NCBI GenBank assembly: GCA_004764695.1 | Contig: SMSO01000031.1 | Location: 5,069,048-5,133,047, forward strand | Direction of reading: 5' to 3' | Length of the DNA stretch: 64,000 nt | Origin: Schizochytrium sp. TIO01 | Taxonomy: Eukaryota > Sar > Bigyra > Thraustochytrida > Thraustochytriidae | In this document: positions 42,051 to 53,412 of the stretch, one piece after another | Layout: every line of letters begins with the position of its first letter | Position numbering within the stretch: position 1 is the first letter of the stretch | Program-made: the position numbers and the translations under genes | Notes under the pieces: model-generated | Databases searched by the model: none | What the model saw: only the letters and a program-made list of their open reading frames with translations | Told to the model about the DNA's origin: nothing

Positions 42051-45000
42051 TTTATGAATCAGTGCGTCTCCCCGAATAAAGTGATGGGGAAATTGGGATG
42101 ACCTAAATGATTTCAATTTTTGTTATATGTTTCACGTTGTTGGATTTCTATTATGGAGGGCGACGGGCGCGCTTTTCCTTTTGTTGAATAGTTTTCGAAG
42201 GAGAGCAGCATTTAATTTCCGTAACATTTAAAGCCTATGATCTAATATAAAATTACTCGAGTTTGTATTTGCCTCTACTATGTAGTATTTTGTGACCAAA
42301 ACCAAACACTGCATATAATATTTTCAACACTATCATCTACGCGAAGCTATGTCTATTACAACTGTGTTGGCGATGCTGTGCCCCTTTCTACTATATTGGA
42401 GATGATGGTGACTCTCTCGCTCTCCCATTTGTGTGAGTTTCACGTTGCTTTGGTTTTCTCTATCTACTGCAGCCAGGAGTCTGTCTAGATTGTTTTTGCA
42501 CGCAGCAAGGAAATTGATCATTCAATTGTGCAGATTTTTCAATGTTTATCTCTGTCACGGCTGCCATCATCCCAAAGTTAGACTGATTCTATTGTGCTAT
42601 CCTCTAGCACACAGTCTTTCTTTATTGTCATTCTCAACGCATCTATGAAACTCCAAAATGCTCTCAACATTACTGCGGCCCACCATTACATGGCCAGCCG
42701 CTTGCCCTAGCCTCGCAATCGCTGCGTTTGTTGCACCAAACTCAGTTCGAACCGGAGGGCGCTTGTGGCATGCTCTGCGTACTTTGATGTATTGAGAGAA
42801 CACCTTTTCATTTCCATTTCCCATGTTTAAAGATGTTGCAGCAGAGTTGGCTTCGACAGGTTAAGATTGTAGAAGCTGAGCATGGCCGAAACTGGATAGT
42901 GAATCCATATAGAAAAACGCCATTTATGTTAAGCTGCATCTTTTATAGATTTACATATAATCAACTCGAGGCACTCCCAAGTGTAGTGCAGGCAAGGCCG
43001 CATCGCGTACTAGTTCTCCTTGGACTAGCTGGAAGTAGGTACGAAATAACAAGCTCCACCTTTTAGTAACGTTGCGAATCAGCATAAAAAGCGCGGACCG
43101 GTCTCTGCTCTGGTGTTATGATGAAGACAGCGAGGCGCGCGAAGGAGTGAAGATCGAACGTTTCGAAGAGCTGACCAAAAGATTGCGATCTCAATCATAC
43201 GGCTGGCGTTGCAGTGCTGAGCACTACGTGTGAAAAAGGCTGCGCGTATCAGGAGTAATTCCGAGTCGTTGTTGAGAAGTTGCTCCAGCGAACGCAAGAA
43301 TGTGCGAAGAAACAGCCAGAACGATGTAAACCAGTCCAAGTATACACACTCGACTGCATCAGAAGAAAGTATCAAGTCAACAACAGACCTGAAGTTCTCC
43401 CCAATCCGACAGAGCTCAAGCTGGAATCGCGCCAGAGTCGCACAGGAATAGCTCGAAGACCTGAGGAGCCTCGAAACAACAGCACCTTTTCAATGGGAAA
43501 TAAAACGAACTCTGCAATTTACCCAATGTGGATGAAACGAAAACATGAAACCTCCAGAAAAGGGGGTCCACATCGAGGCTGCTGATGAGAGCTAAGAGAT
43601 GACTCCGTGGCGCCAGGAAAGCGATCAGCGAGAGCGCAGAACGCCACAACTCTCGTGACAGTAGATGCCCTTGCGCTGCCCTGCATTAGTGTTGTCGAAT
43701 TCCCAACGCTTCATAATGGATTGGATGAATTCCACTGCTCGCCACGTTTTTTTGTTTTGTTTTTTACAATTGTTTCATTTTGCTTCCGCAAGAACAATGT
43801 TTTTTCATAATTGAAAGAACACAACAAAAAATTGAAAAATTGAATGGGAAAAAAATAAATAAAATAATAATAATAATAAAACGAAAGGAGAAAAAGAAAG
43901 GAGAAAGAGCGATGATGTCTTGAGAAAGTGGAGGCCAATAAATCACGAAACCAACTAACCCAGATCGACTGTTTTCTCGCCCATACCGGCTGTTTCCTGA
44001 ATAGATCCATGCCCATTGCAGCTCACCCTCCTTATCCCCTTGAACTCAGCACTGCTAGACTCAGCCCATGCTCGAACAGAATAGCAACATCTCTTTTTTT
44101 GCATGGAATAAGAGCAGAGAGGACATAGTTTTCTTATAATTTTACAAGCGACATTGAACAATCTCGACTCTCCACACTCGTCAGTAGTATTCTCTACAGT
44201 AAACTGTTACAACCACTTCATAGAAACCCTTTGATGAAACGACCTTTTCAGACGACATCACTCTTTTCAATCAATGTGAAACCAATAAAATAGTCTCTGT
44301 TAGAAAGCATCGAAAATGCTTAGAGTTCACTCTTTAACCGGGTTTGAAGAGAGCAAAGTATCTTTTCATAATAACATGCACCCATTCCTGTCGAGTACAG
44401 CACCTAAAGACCGGCACGAAAGCGGACTCAATCGCCCATCGTTCTTCGTCTATAAATAATACATACGGACGGCAATTTCACAGTTGTTAGAACTTACTTC
44501 GTCTGATTGATTAGAAAATAAAAGAACTGTATAAAAAACAATGACTTATTTATTCATTTCTTTATTTATTATCTATCTATCTACTGATGAATGCCAAAGG
44601 AAGAGCAGGAATTGACCTTCCCCACGTGTGCATTGAACGAGATCTGAAGCAACTTTGATTGTCCTGTCCTCGAGCGCGATGGCTTCAGGCTCAGTTTAGG
44701 CAGTGGCTCTGGCAGCCCTGGCGACTGTCGCAAGGAGCGACTGCAGTCGAGCACGTCGTCAGCGTCTCCCGGGGAGAGAAACAAACCCCGGCTCGGTTTC
44801 TGGAATTGGAAGCGAGGAAGTAAGTGGACTTTCAAGGCAAAAGATGAAGACCGCGATGGAGACCAAGATGAATGACCTGATCGTGGAGAATTGCACAGCG
44901 AGAGGGCTCGAGAGCGGCGTCAAAGGCTCGAAGAGCAGCAGACAGAGGAGGTCTCCACTTGGAGCCTCTCCAAGCAAGCAATCTCATAGGCAGGCAGCCA

Positions 45001-46017
45001 TAAATAGCTGCGCGGAGACTGACATCTTGGGCTGAAGAGGCTCGCTGTAAGGCGATCAAATTACAGGCGTCAGGCAATTGGACAGACAGCGACGAGGAGC
45101 TTGAGGAGATGAGCAGCAGCGGCGATGGCGGCAGAGGCAGGAGAAGACCGAGGTGGCCAGGAAGCGGTGGCGAGGCTGATTCGTTCGTTACTGCGTGGCG
45201 AGCAAGTGAAGTGGAGGTTAGTTACATTGAACAAGAAGGTTTTGTTCCCCAGGCAGCCAGACAGCCAGCCCCTCGTGGTAGACATGCATGCTATACAGCG
45301 CCCAGATCAGTGAGCAGCCCGTTTCACATCCCCTGGCGCAAAGCTGGTTTCGCAGCGAAAGTCTAAAGCCTAAGCGCCGTTTCTTTGATGTATCGATGGG
45401 TTTCTTCGGTTGATCGTCCATAATTGTGTCCACGATTTGCAAGATGGCGCCCTCTTTCTGAAATGGGAATAATGAGCGAAGGAGACTAAAGTTTCCAGAG
45501 GTTGGACGTCTCCAAAAGCAAGAGAAGAGCAGAACTGGGTGGGGCTGATGATCTTTGCGAGAACCTTGAGCAAAAGGAGGCATTGGGAAGGCTGGAACTG
45601 TAAACGAACGAGCGATCCTCCGGAAAGAAGAAGAGACTTGTCTTTGGTACTGTATTTGTATTCTCATTCTCGTTCTCACAGCAGAAGTTTTACAGAGAGA
45701 CTTTAAACAAAAGCTCTCCTTCTTGGAAGGATGTTTTATTGCACTTTTGATAAAAGAATGAACTGCTAATGGTAAACTGTAGGAGCGATTAGCATTTGCT
45801 CTTTCCATTTCCAATTATTGCTTTCTACTTTATTTTATTTTTCGATGAATGTTTTTTTAAAGTGATTTGCTTATTTTCAGACCACTACAAAAAGCAATAA
45901 AAGAATTGCTTCTACTTGAGAGAGTCAGAGAAAAGACACAGAATTGGCCATCATCAGCAGACAGGAATCGAAGAGCGCCATTGCTGCAGCCGTCGCGAAT
46001 TGCGCGAAGGCGTTGCA
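42051..46017. other. Gene-poor region with a GC-richer island
   Basis: No supported gene in nearly 4 kb. AT-rich stretches surround 43.75-43.9 kb. A more GC-rich block at about 44.6-45.4 kb contains splice-donor-like GTAAGT (about 44820) and GTTAGT (about 45215) and several medium open frames on both strands, none with a recognisable domain. A minus-strand frame of about 196 codons (45218-45808) overlaps the upstream region of the kinesin gene and is not convincing. Confidence 0.5.
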
Positions 46018-49000
46018 ATGGGCGACATCGACGAGCTGGAGGGAATGCCAAGCCCACCCAGAGGACACCCGCCGCCACCTCCTGCGTTTGAGCCTACCGA
46101 GGAGGCCTCCGAGGAGTTGTCCAAGTTCGCGATGGCCTTGGAGGGCGCTGGGCAAAGTGTCGAAAAGACCTTCTTGCTGGACAGCCACGACGACGCCCAC
46201 GATAGTGACCTGCAAGGTGATGGTGAAGACTGCGTAGAAAATGCGATGAATGGAGCTGAAGATAGAGATATTGAAACGGAAGCTTTGGACGACGCAAAAG
46301 CTGGCTTAGAAGAAATATTGGCAACCACGCCAAAACAAGAGAGCGTGCATACGGAAGAGAAAACACGAGTCCCGCAAGCCTCGTCACCGAGTAGTACATC
46401 AAAAAGATCAAGTATGATGGGAAATGTTAAGACATCAAGTACAGAGAATGTAGAAGATGCACATGCCCGGAATAGCAGTCATTCAACCTCAACAAATGTA
46501 CGAGTGTGCTGCAGGTTTAGGCCGGCCAATCGGGTGGAGACAACCCAAGGAGCTGACCGGTGCGTCTCGTTTGGCCAGGATAAGGCCTCAGTAAAGCTTG
46601 AGGAAAACAACTTCACATTTGATCGTGTGTTTCAAGAAGACTCCTGTCAAGAAGACGTTTACAACTATTGCGCTAAGCCGCTCGTTCAAGACGTGCTGGA
46701 TGGCTATAACTGCACAATTTTTGCGTACGGCCAAACAGGATCGGGAAAAACTCATACTATGATGGGACCTGAAGGCGGCAAAGCTTCGGCACATGGTATA
46801 GAGGACTTGCGAGGCGTGGTGCCACGCATTGCGGAGGATATTTTTCACAGCATGACCAACGCTGAAATGGGTACTGAGTTTATCATTAAAGTAAGCTTCG
46901 TAGAGATTTACATGGAGAGAATCCGTGACCTATTGAACCCTAGCGCGCGCAATCAAAATCTTCGTGTCCGTGATGTACGTGGGCGCGGAGTCGTGATTGA
47001 AGGTGCGGAAGAAGTATATGTTTCATCAACAAAAGAGTTGCTTAAAGTGGCAGCAAAAGGAAACGCAAGCCGTGCAATAGCTTCAACTCGTATGAATCAA
47101 GACTCTAGCCGTAGCCATTCTGTATTTATGATTACAGTTGCACAGCGGCAAACACAATCCACGCAACTTAGTAGGACGGGCAAACTTTTCTTAGTCGATC
47201 TTGCTGGTAGTGAGATGGTAAAGAAAACTGGGGCTACTAGCGGTGTGCTGGAGGAGGCCAAAACGATCAATCGATCTTTAAGTGCGCTAGGCAACGTGAT
47301 CAAAGCTCTTGTGGAAGGCGCTAAACACGTTCCCTACCGTGATAGCAAGCTTACGCGATGTTTGCAAGACTCTCTCGGCGGGAATTCTAAAACATCACTT
47401 ATTATTACCTGTTCTGGGTTTTCATATAACTCCACCGAAACTCTCTCAACACTCCGCTTTGGCACCAGGGCTAAGCGTATCAAGAACAAGCCGAAGGTCA
47501 ATAGAGAATTCTCGGTAGCTGAGTACAAGACTATGGTCGAGCAAACAAAGGATGCATTGCGACTCGTCGTCGAATATGCGCGTTCCTTGGAAGCTAATCT
47601 GGGCATAGAGGTTAAACAATCCCCAGTACAGCAAACCAAAGATAAGGCGAGTTTCACTGTAACTCCACGGGACGGGAATCAGGATTCTCATCATCTAATT
47701 CCAAGTAATGACGATATGGAGTTGGAAAACCATGATGATGAAGAGGATGAGGAGACCACGAACACGAAGCCATCTAAGCCACCGAGGCACTCCCAAGAGA
47801 GCCTCGACCGTCAGCAAGCGTCGTGCCCCGAAAACGCAAGATATCCTCCACAACGACTTTCTCAGTCATCGTCGATTGTCCCGTTAGCAGGATCACCTGA
47901 TCAACCATTACATGCACAGTCTGCTAGTGAGGAAAACTCTGTGCTGGCACGTGCTGAAGAGGCTCTTACCCGAGCTCTAGCAAATGTCGATTTGTTACGT
48001 GCCAAGCTTGAAGAGGCGCAAACGGAAGCAGAAATCACTAAGGATGCACTGGAGGGCGCGAGGACACGTAATCAAGAACTTGAGGACGACCTAGGCAAGT
48101 CCTCCAAAGCACAATCTGATCTGGTACAACGTGTTGCTAAACTAGAGCTTTACAAGCAACAAGCTGAATTTAGAGAGAAGGAAATGCAGCTCACAATGCG
48201 CGGGCTTGAAGATGAAAACAAACTTTTGAAGCAACATCTTGGTAGTACAAATGGCGAGATCTTCTATAGTAGCTTTGGCCCACAATCTACACAAAAGAAA
48301 AAGAAGAAACGCGTTACTGATTCTAATGGACCTGATGTTGGTGCCAAAGCCGACCCGGAAGAGTCAAAAACTCAACAGGAGGATGATAGTGAGGAAGCTT
48401 CCCAGGAAGCACTTCTCAAGAGCGATCTCGTCCATATTACTGAAAAGTACATTCAACTTAGATTGGAGCATCTTGAAGCACAGGAACTTATTGCTGCACA
48501 TGAAAATAGGGACCTCAGCGAGATTAATGATATCTTAAAATCTGAGCGCGAGCACAACCGACAATTGAACGCACGCATCCGTACCATGGAGGCCAAAATT
48601 GAACTTCTGAACCATAACGAAGTTCTGTGGAAGCTGAAGTTGGAGAATAGAGAGGAGCAGATCAACTTTCTCGAAGCTGCGTTGCATGATTACCAGGGAA
48701 CTTTCAAGTCTCATGTAGAAGTCTACCAAGCACAAGTAAACAAGCTTTCGGCAGAGCTTACATCGTATCGTTTGGCATTCGACAGATTGGAAAGTGAGGA
48801 GGAAACAACTTGCTCCGAAGCTGTCAATTCGGAAGAATTTATGATGCTTAAGAATAACCAGCAGATTCCTAGAGTTATTAAGCCTGTGCGTGGAGGTGGA
48901 GCTTCAAAACCTCCGTTACCTAAACCTACTCAAAACTACACAGGCAATTCGTTCCATAGTTTTAAGTCTCCATCTGCACGAAAACGGTTCAACAGTACCC

Positions 49001-49167
49001 CGCTGTCAAAGACTCAACGGAGCAACTCCCATGATAGCGACGACCAGCAGCCTTCACCAGCCAAGTGGCTCATGGACTCCATAGACAGACTTGCTCCTCC
49101 ACCAAGATCAGTCAATTCAAGACCACCTTCCAATGAATCGCTCCCGGGCTACACAGCATCAATCTAA
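46018..49167 (+). CDS. Kinesin-1-like heavy chain
   Basis: Predicted 1,049 residues. The start is ATG 46018 (TTGCAATGG). The frame is open further upstream but without an ATG. An unusual 160-residue acidic, Ser-rich N-terminal extension precedes the motor (about 160-493). Motor landmarks are VRVCCRFRP, P-loop GQTGSGKTHT (238-247), switch I NQDSSRSH (360-367), switch II DLAGSE (394-399), and microtubule-binding HVPYRDSKLTR. The motor closes with LRFGTRAKRIKNKPKVN, the kinesin-1 type junction to the neck linker. Coiled coils follow at about 655-770 and 840-930, then a proline/serine-rich tail. The N-terminal motor implies plus-end-directed cargo transport along microtubules. No canonical kinesin light-chain-binding or IAK autoinhibitory motif is obvious, so other kinesin families are not fully excluded. 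Confidence 0.93.
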   Translation: MGDIDELEGMPSPPRGHPPPPPAFEPTEEASEELSKFAMALEGAGQSVEKTFLLDSHDDAHDSDLQGDGEDCVENAMNGAEDRDIETEALDDAKAGLEEILATTPKQESVHTEEKTRVPQASSPSSTSKRSSMMGNVKTSSTENVEDAHARNSSHSTSTNVRVCCRFRPANRVETTQGADRCVSFGQDKASVKLEENNFTFDRVFQEDSCQEDVYNYCAKPLVQDVLDGYNCTIFAYGQTGSGKTHTMMGPEGGKASAHGIEDLRGVVPRIAEDIFHSMTNAEMGTEFIIKVSFVEIYMERIRDLLNPSARNQNLRVRDVRGRGVVIEGAEEVYVSSTKELLKVAAKGNASRAIASTRMNQDSSRSHSVFMITVAQRQTQSTQLSRTGKLFLVDLAGSEMVKKTGATSGVLEEAKTINRSLSALGNVIKALVEGAKHVPYRDSKLTRCLQDSLGGNSKTSLIITCSGFSYNSTETLSTLRFGTRAKRIKNKPKVNREFSVAEYKTMVEQTKDALRLVVEYARSLEANLGIEVKQSPVQQTKDKASFTVTPRDGNQDSHHLIPSNDDMELENHDDEEDEETTNTKPSKPPRHSQESLDRQQASCPENARYPPQRLSQSSSIVPLAGSPDQPLHAQSASEENSVLARAEEALTRALANVDLLRAKLEEAQTEAEITKDALEGARTRNQELEDDLGKSSKAQSDLVQRVAKLELYKQQAEFREKEMQLTMRGLEDENKLLKQHLGSTNGEIFYSSFGPQSTQKKKKKRVTDSNGPDVGAKADPEESKTQQEDDSEEASQEALLKSDLVHITEKYIQLRLEHLEAQELIAAHENRDLSEINDILKSEREHNRQLNARIRTMEAKIELLNHNEVLWKLKLENREEQINFLEAALHDYQGTFKSHVEVYQAQVNKLSAELTSYRLAFDRLESEEETTCSEAVNSEEFMMLKNNQQIPRVIKPVRGGGASKPPLPKPTQNYTGNSFHSFKSPSARKRFNSTPLSKTQRSNSHDSDDQQPSPAKWLMDSIDRLAPPPRSVNSRPPSNESLPGYTASI

Positions 49168-49411
49168 CAAAAATGCTGTTTACTCAGGCACTGGCATCTC
49201 ACAGAGCAACTTAACACAGCTCACTAATCCAAAGCACCACCAAAACAACTGTAACCAAGCAAACTAACCATTAACAATTACAAAAACACATCAACTTGTA
49301 TATTGCAAACTTCGAAACTAACATTAAAAAAAAGAAAAAAAATTAAATTAAAAAAAGAAAAATTAAACCTTGGGATTCTGTTCATCGGAGAAACACCAAA
49401 AGTGAAACAAA

Positions 49412-49503
49412 TTGAATCAGGTGCCAATTAACGTTTGACGTGAAATCACTACGCAGTTCATAAGCAGAGCTGGCGAAATCAAACGGAGTATCATCATCTT
49501 CAA
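49412..49503 (-). ncRNA. Box C/D snoRNA-like gene, copy 1
   Basis: Read on the minus strand: terminal stem TTGAA, one base, C box ATGATGA (from 49497 down to 49491), about 70 bases, D box CTGA (49420-49417), then TTCAA, which pairs with the first five bases to close a canonical kink-turn stem. An internal antisense segment opposite 49462-49476 (minus-strand TCGCCAGCTCTGCTT) is complementary, with one mismatch, to the conserved large-subunit rRNA sequence AGCAGAACTGGCGA as I remember it from yeast 25S, the region I associate with snR190. The D' box is unclear. Expression is not shown. Confidence 0.6.
49414..49502. repeat. Perfect 89-bp direct repeat, first copy
   Basis: Identical to 49807-49895, offset 393 bases. 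The identity boundary almost coincides with the predicted snoRNA ends, which argues that the RNA gene is the conserved or duplicated unit. Confidence 0.97.
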
Positions 49504-49564
49504 AGTATTTCATTCTCAAGAGTTCATTTAAAAAAAAAAGAAAAAAAGGCACAGGCCAAATACA

Positions 49565-49660
49565 GCATCAGGGATATACAGCAAGCACAGTACGTTCACT
49601 GACCGCGCAAGGCAGCCTCAAACAAGAGGTGTCAGAAAATTGCTGAGTCTCATCACTTGC
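49565..49660 (-). ncRNA. Box C/D snoRNA-like candidate between the duplicated copies
   Basis: On the minus strand: GCA stem bases, one base, a perfect C box GTGATGA (49656-49650), a 14-base segment, a D' box CTGA (49635-49632), an imperfect C'-like GTGAACG, a D box CTGA (49571-49568), and TGC to pair with GCA. Box spacing is typical, but the terminal stem is only three pairs. I could not match a guide to rRNA. Confidence 0.4.
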
Positions 49661-49806
49661 AAAATAGTTCAAAACCTCAAACAAACAGAATGTAGTTCGA
49701 ATGAAACTTTGTAAACAAACCCCACTCACCCCACCCCAACCACACGAAGATCAATGCACGAACAATAAGATGCAATGCACGACTCCCTCGTGAGGAACAA
49801 AATCAA

Positions 49807-49895
49807 GAATCAGGTGCCAATTAACGTTTGACGTGAAATCACTACGCAGTTCATAAGCAGAGCTGGCGAAATCAAACGGAGTATCATCATCTTCA
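49807..49895 (-). ncRNA. Box C/D snoRNA-like gene, copy 2
   Basis: Exact 89-base duplicate of copy 1 (C box at 49890-49884, D box at 49813-49810). Sequence outside the repeat differs, leaving only a three-pair perfect stem (GAA/TTC) next to the boxes, so it may fold less well than copy 1. Confidence 0.5.
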
Positions 49896-52800
49896 TCGAT
49901 TTCTTCTCAATACCCCAACCAATCCGATTTGAATGTAACGCTGGAGTTAGTGAACCGCAACCATCTAACCGGCTACGATACGTGGAAACAGCGCTTACAG
50001 TTTGTCTGCTGCTGCCAAACTACCGAAGTAATCTGACGTTTTATCTATGGCGAATGAAAATTGACCTGGAGAACTTAATTTCAATGAAGGGAACTCCAAG
50101 GCATCAGGTAAAAAATCGCCAAGACACAACCCCCTAACCTATAAACCAAAAAAACAACAAAAAGAAAATTTGAATGTCGGCGTTACGGTTAAGCTCCATC
50201 CTCATAGCCACATAGTGACGAAAATAAGTGAAGCTTGTGGATAAACGCGGCAGTGCAAACTCTTGCCCTACTGCTAGATCCTGCATAGGAATCCCGGAAG
50301 GAACTCAACTACACAGGCTCAATAACAACAAAGCAAGCGCACCTGGACAATTAGTCTTGGACCTTTGTCAACACATGTACCTCACGAAAAAGTAGGCGTG
50401 CTTATCGACGTGGCAACCGCTTTCCCCGTGTTGGAGGGCGCCAGAAGCCTTGGTCCGAAAAGCGCTTGTACAGCGCAAATGGTCTTAGCCCGAAGCTAAG
50501 TTTTAAGATGGGCACAAACATCAGTTCCGTAGGAGCCCTATAAAGCCCTCCTGAATTCGCATAGTTCGTTTCACATCGCGTCAATAACAGCAATTGGAAT
50601 TTGAACAGTCACCGGGCAAACACCAACCAACACTACCGTGCCAATTATTACAAAATAGGTCTGAAATATGCATGTTCTCACTCACGGGTCATCGGATCCG
50701 AAAGATGGTTGATTAGCAATTTGTCTTCATTCCTAGATAATAAACTCTCGGAGCACCTCTCCACACAATCACATGACTACCTAGTACATAAATAACTCGG
50801 ATCAGTCCATCTAGTAGGTATACTATAGAAACCACACGGTGTTTGAGCACAGACTAATATGCGTTCAGAGTAGCTGGTAAGACATCACATCCGTACTCGA
50901 CATCAGCGTTAACCGTTCAACACTGAACTCTCCTCACTAATCCGATCCACACCCCAACCATAACATAAAATAATCTCGCTCCTCAGACTTAAAAAGCTCG
51001 GTTTGAATAATTCTTCAAATGGCAGAGCCATAATAAGTGTTGAATTTCAGTTCTCGCATCATAGGAGTACGAGCTCTTCACCACACTTTTCCGAAACAGA
51101 TTTGAGACTAAATCTTAAATCTTAAACACCATTCACAAAAACACCTTCACCCCCTTCACATGGCTGCGGTCAGTGTAACTATGACTATAATAGGTGCCTC
51201 AAAGCCTATGGTTTGCAATAACTGCCTACCAAAGCGGGCTCGGCGATTATGCTCAAAGAGCGTTGTCTTCCTCCCGCGACATAGCCATCCGAAGACGAGA
51301 GGCTACACCCTACCTATGATTTCTCGGTTGAAATGTACGGGTGCAAAGCGATCAACAAAGACCAAAAAGCTCAGCCGACCGACTCTAAAGGGCACTTCCA
51401 TGATTGTAGCGCTGTAAAACTAAAATACAGACCGGAATACTTTACTCCGGAATGCACTATCTCAACGCAAACCTATGTATTAAATAAACCAGAGCACATA
51501 AATTGTAGCATCAGAGAGATTCCCATTTCCGTCTTCTCGGCATAGCTCAAGCCCGATCATGTCGAACCGGCTCACGATGTCCCTATTTGGAGTACTCTTC
51601 ATCTATAAGAATTCAAAGTTTCACGAGGAAAGTTAGTCTACTGAACGGAATCAATTAAAACGCAAAAACGAGAGGCTAACTTAAAAACGCGTTGAATCGG
51701 ATCCGGCAATCGTATATGAGCTGAGAACGATATTTCTCTTCAACGGACAAAGTCCTCGAAGCGAGCTGGGTTATAAGTAAAACTTATCGTCATCTCCGTT
51801 CCAACACATTCTAAGCAGAGCACGATCTCGAGATGAACCAAAAAGTAGACGTACCTGCAATTTTTTTTAAAATGTCAAAGACATTATAACAGCTTCACCG
51901 GTCACAGCAGCGAGAAAAACTTATCGCGCAGAATATTCAGGTGAAGCAACAGAACACTATAAAACACCCACCCACAACTACAACTTGGCGAAGCGATCAG
52001 CCAGTGTGAATACTTTTCGCAGCACGTATATGCTCAGAATAGTTCAGGTTTGTTGAGCATCTTGTCGCTCGCTCATACGTTTTCAGCAGCAGCATCTATG
52101 AATGCGCTCTTATACCCCTTCACCCCTCGTAATACCCATAGATGACACAGCGATCAGCAACAATTGTATTTGACCTCACATGAATATTAGTGAATGTAGA
52201 TAAGTTTGTTTGGGCATCCTCTCGCTTGGACATCGTCATACAGAACGACACCCCAGGAAGCAAGCGGCCAAGTGCTAGCAAAATACTACCAGATGCCATG
52301 TGACCCCGAACTGCTGTTACAACAACTATCAAGTCGTGGCTGTTTGGATTAAGTAAATCAGTGTCAGTCAACAAATCTCCTATCTTGAAACAGAGAACAG
52401 ACGTTTAAACAGTCGAGCCAACATCATAAAAGCATACAGTAAAAGCAGAAGGGCTCAGCATATGGGTGGTGATCACAAAGGATCTGGTGGTCATAGCCAA
52501 AAAGTGGGCTGGTGGACCCGAGCTACCCGTCTGATTAATTTTGGAAATCATCGCCCAAGCTTTTAGTTCAGCAATTATAACTGCTTGATGGATCTCGGCA
52601 TTGGTCATGGGTCAGAAAATAGCGGAATCTATCCTCATTTTGAGGCCTTCGTATGAGCCCCATCGGTAGGGGAATCCTAGGTATCCTCACTCCCAGAGAT
52701 TTCGACAACACAAAACGTCTGCAAAGTTCTAGAGGTAACTTACACATAGGAGAGTCCGCAAGACAATTCGAACCACCCAGCATTTATCACTGAATAGTAC

Positions 52801-53412
52801 AAATTGTTCAATCAAAACACTGTACGAAATAGGAGGAGCGCACAAATACTAGTAAAAGCAGAGACGCGACCACCACTTCCTTATAGCCGTCATTGAAACC
52901 ACAGCATAGTTTATCCACATGATTTTATGAGGAGCGACCCTCTTTCGGCCGGGTAAACGGTATATGTGTTGTAATCATAGGCTTAGGAGTAAGAAGGGGG
53001 TCTGCTAAATCATACTTGTTGACCAGTAGTCGAGACACAATTTCTCATACAGCAGGAAAACAACCAGGGACCAGGAAGGCAAAATTGGTGCTTCATAAAT
53101 GGATGTGCAAATAATGACTGTGACAAAATAAATCCCGATGTTAGTTGGTCTTGTCCAAGAATACATACATTAAAAATGAAAACCAATCAGAGATGTCGCC
53201 ATTGTAGGAAATATACATATGGCTCAGTTGGTGGTGCATGTAAGTGTATCGTCACAGCGTGGTGTCCTAAACATGGACGCCATCGGTTCGAATTATCAAC
53301 CCGTGGTTTGGGCCTTCCTCATCGCCAATCCGAAATACTACTTGAGCGACATCTGCCAGAGGATTTTTTACATTCTTGGGAATCGTCGGATTACTCGTAA
53401 CTAAGACTTACC

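Larger units (their letters stand above)
49168..53412. other. Non-coding region carrying snoRNA-like elements
   Basis: A 4.2-kb gap without supported protein genes. The first 700 bases hold an 89-base perfect direct repeat and three box C/D-like elements (listed separately). The rest is moderately AT-rich with only short open frames. A tRNA-like A box and weak B box near 53220-53290 do not fold into a tRNA. Confidence 0.55.

Noticed and set aside
43119-43173. Possible box C/D snoRNA (ATGATGA ... CTGA, plus strand)
   Set aside because: Short spacing and no convincing terminal stem or guide.
45218-45808. Minus-strand frame of about 196 codons upstream of the kinesin gene
   Set aside because: No recognisable domain, composition typical of chance frames, and it overlaps the presumed kinesin promoter or leader; kept only as a note.
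53215-53300. tRNA-like sequence with A box TGGCTCAGTTGG and B-box-like GGTTCGAATT
   Set aside because: The T-stem and acceptor do not pair and the B box is imperfect; at best a decayed tRNA.
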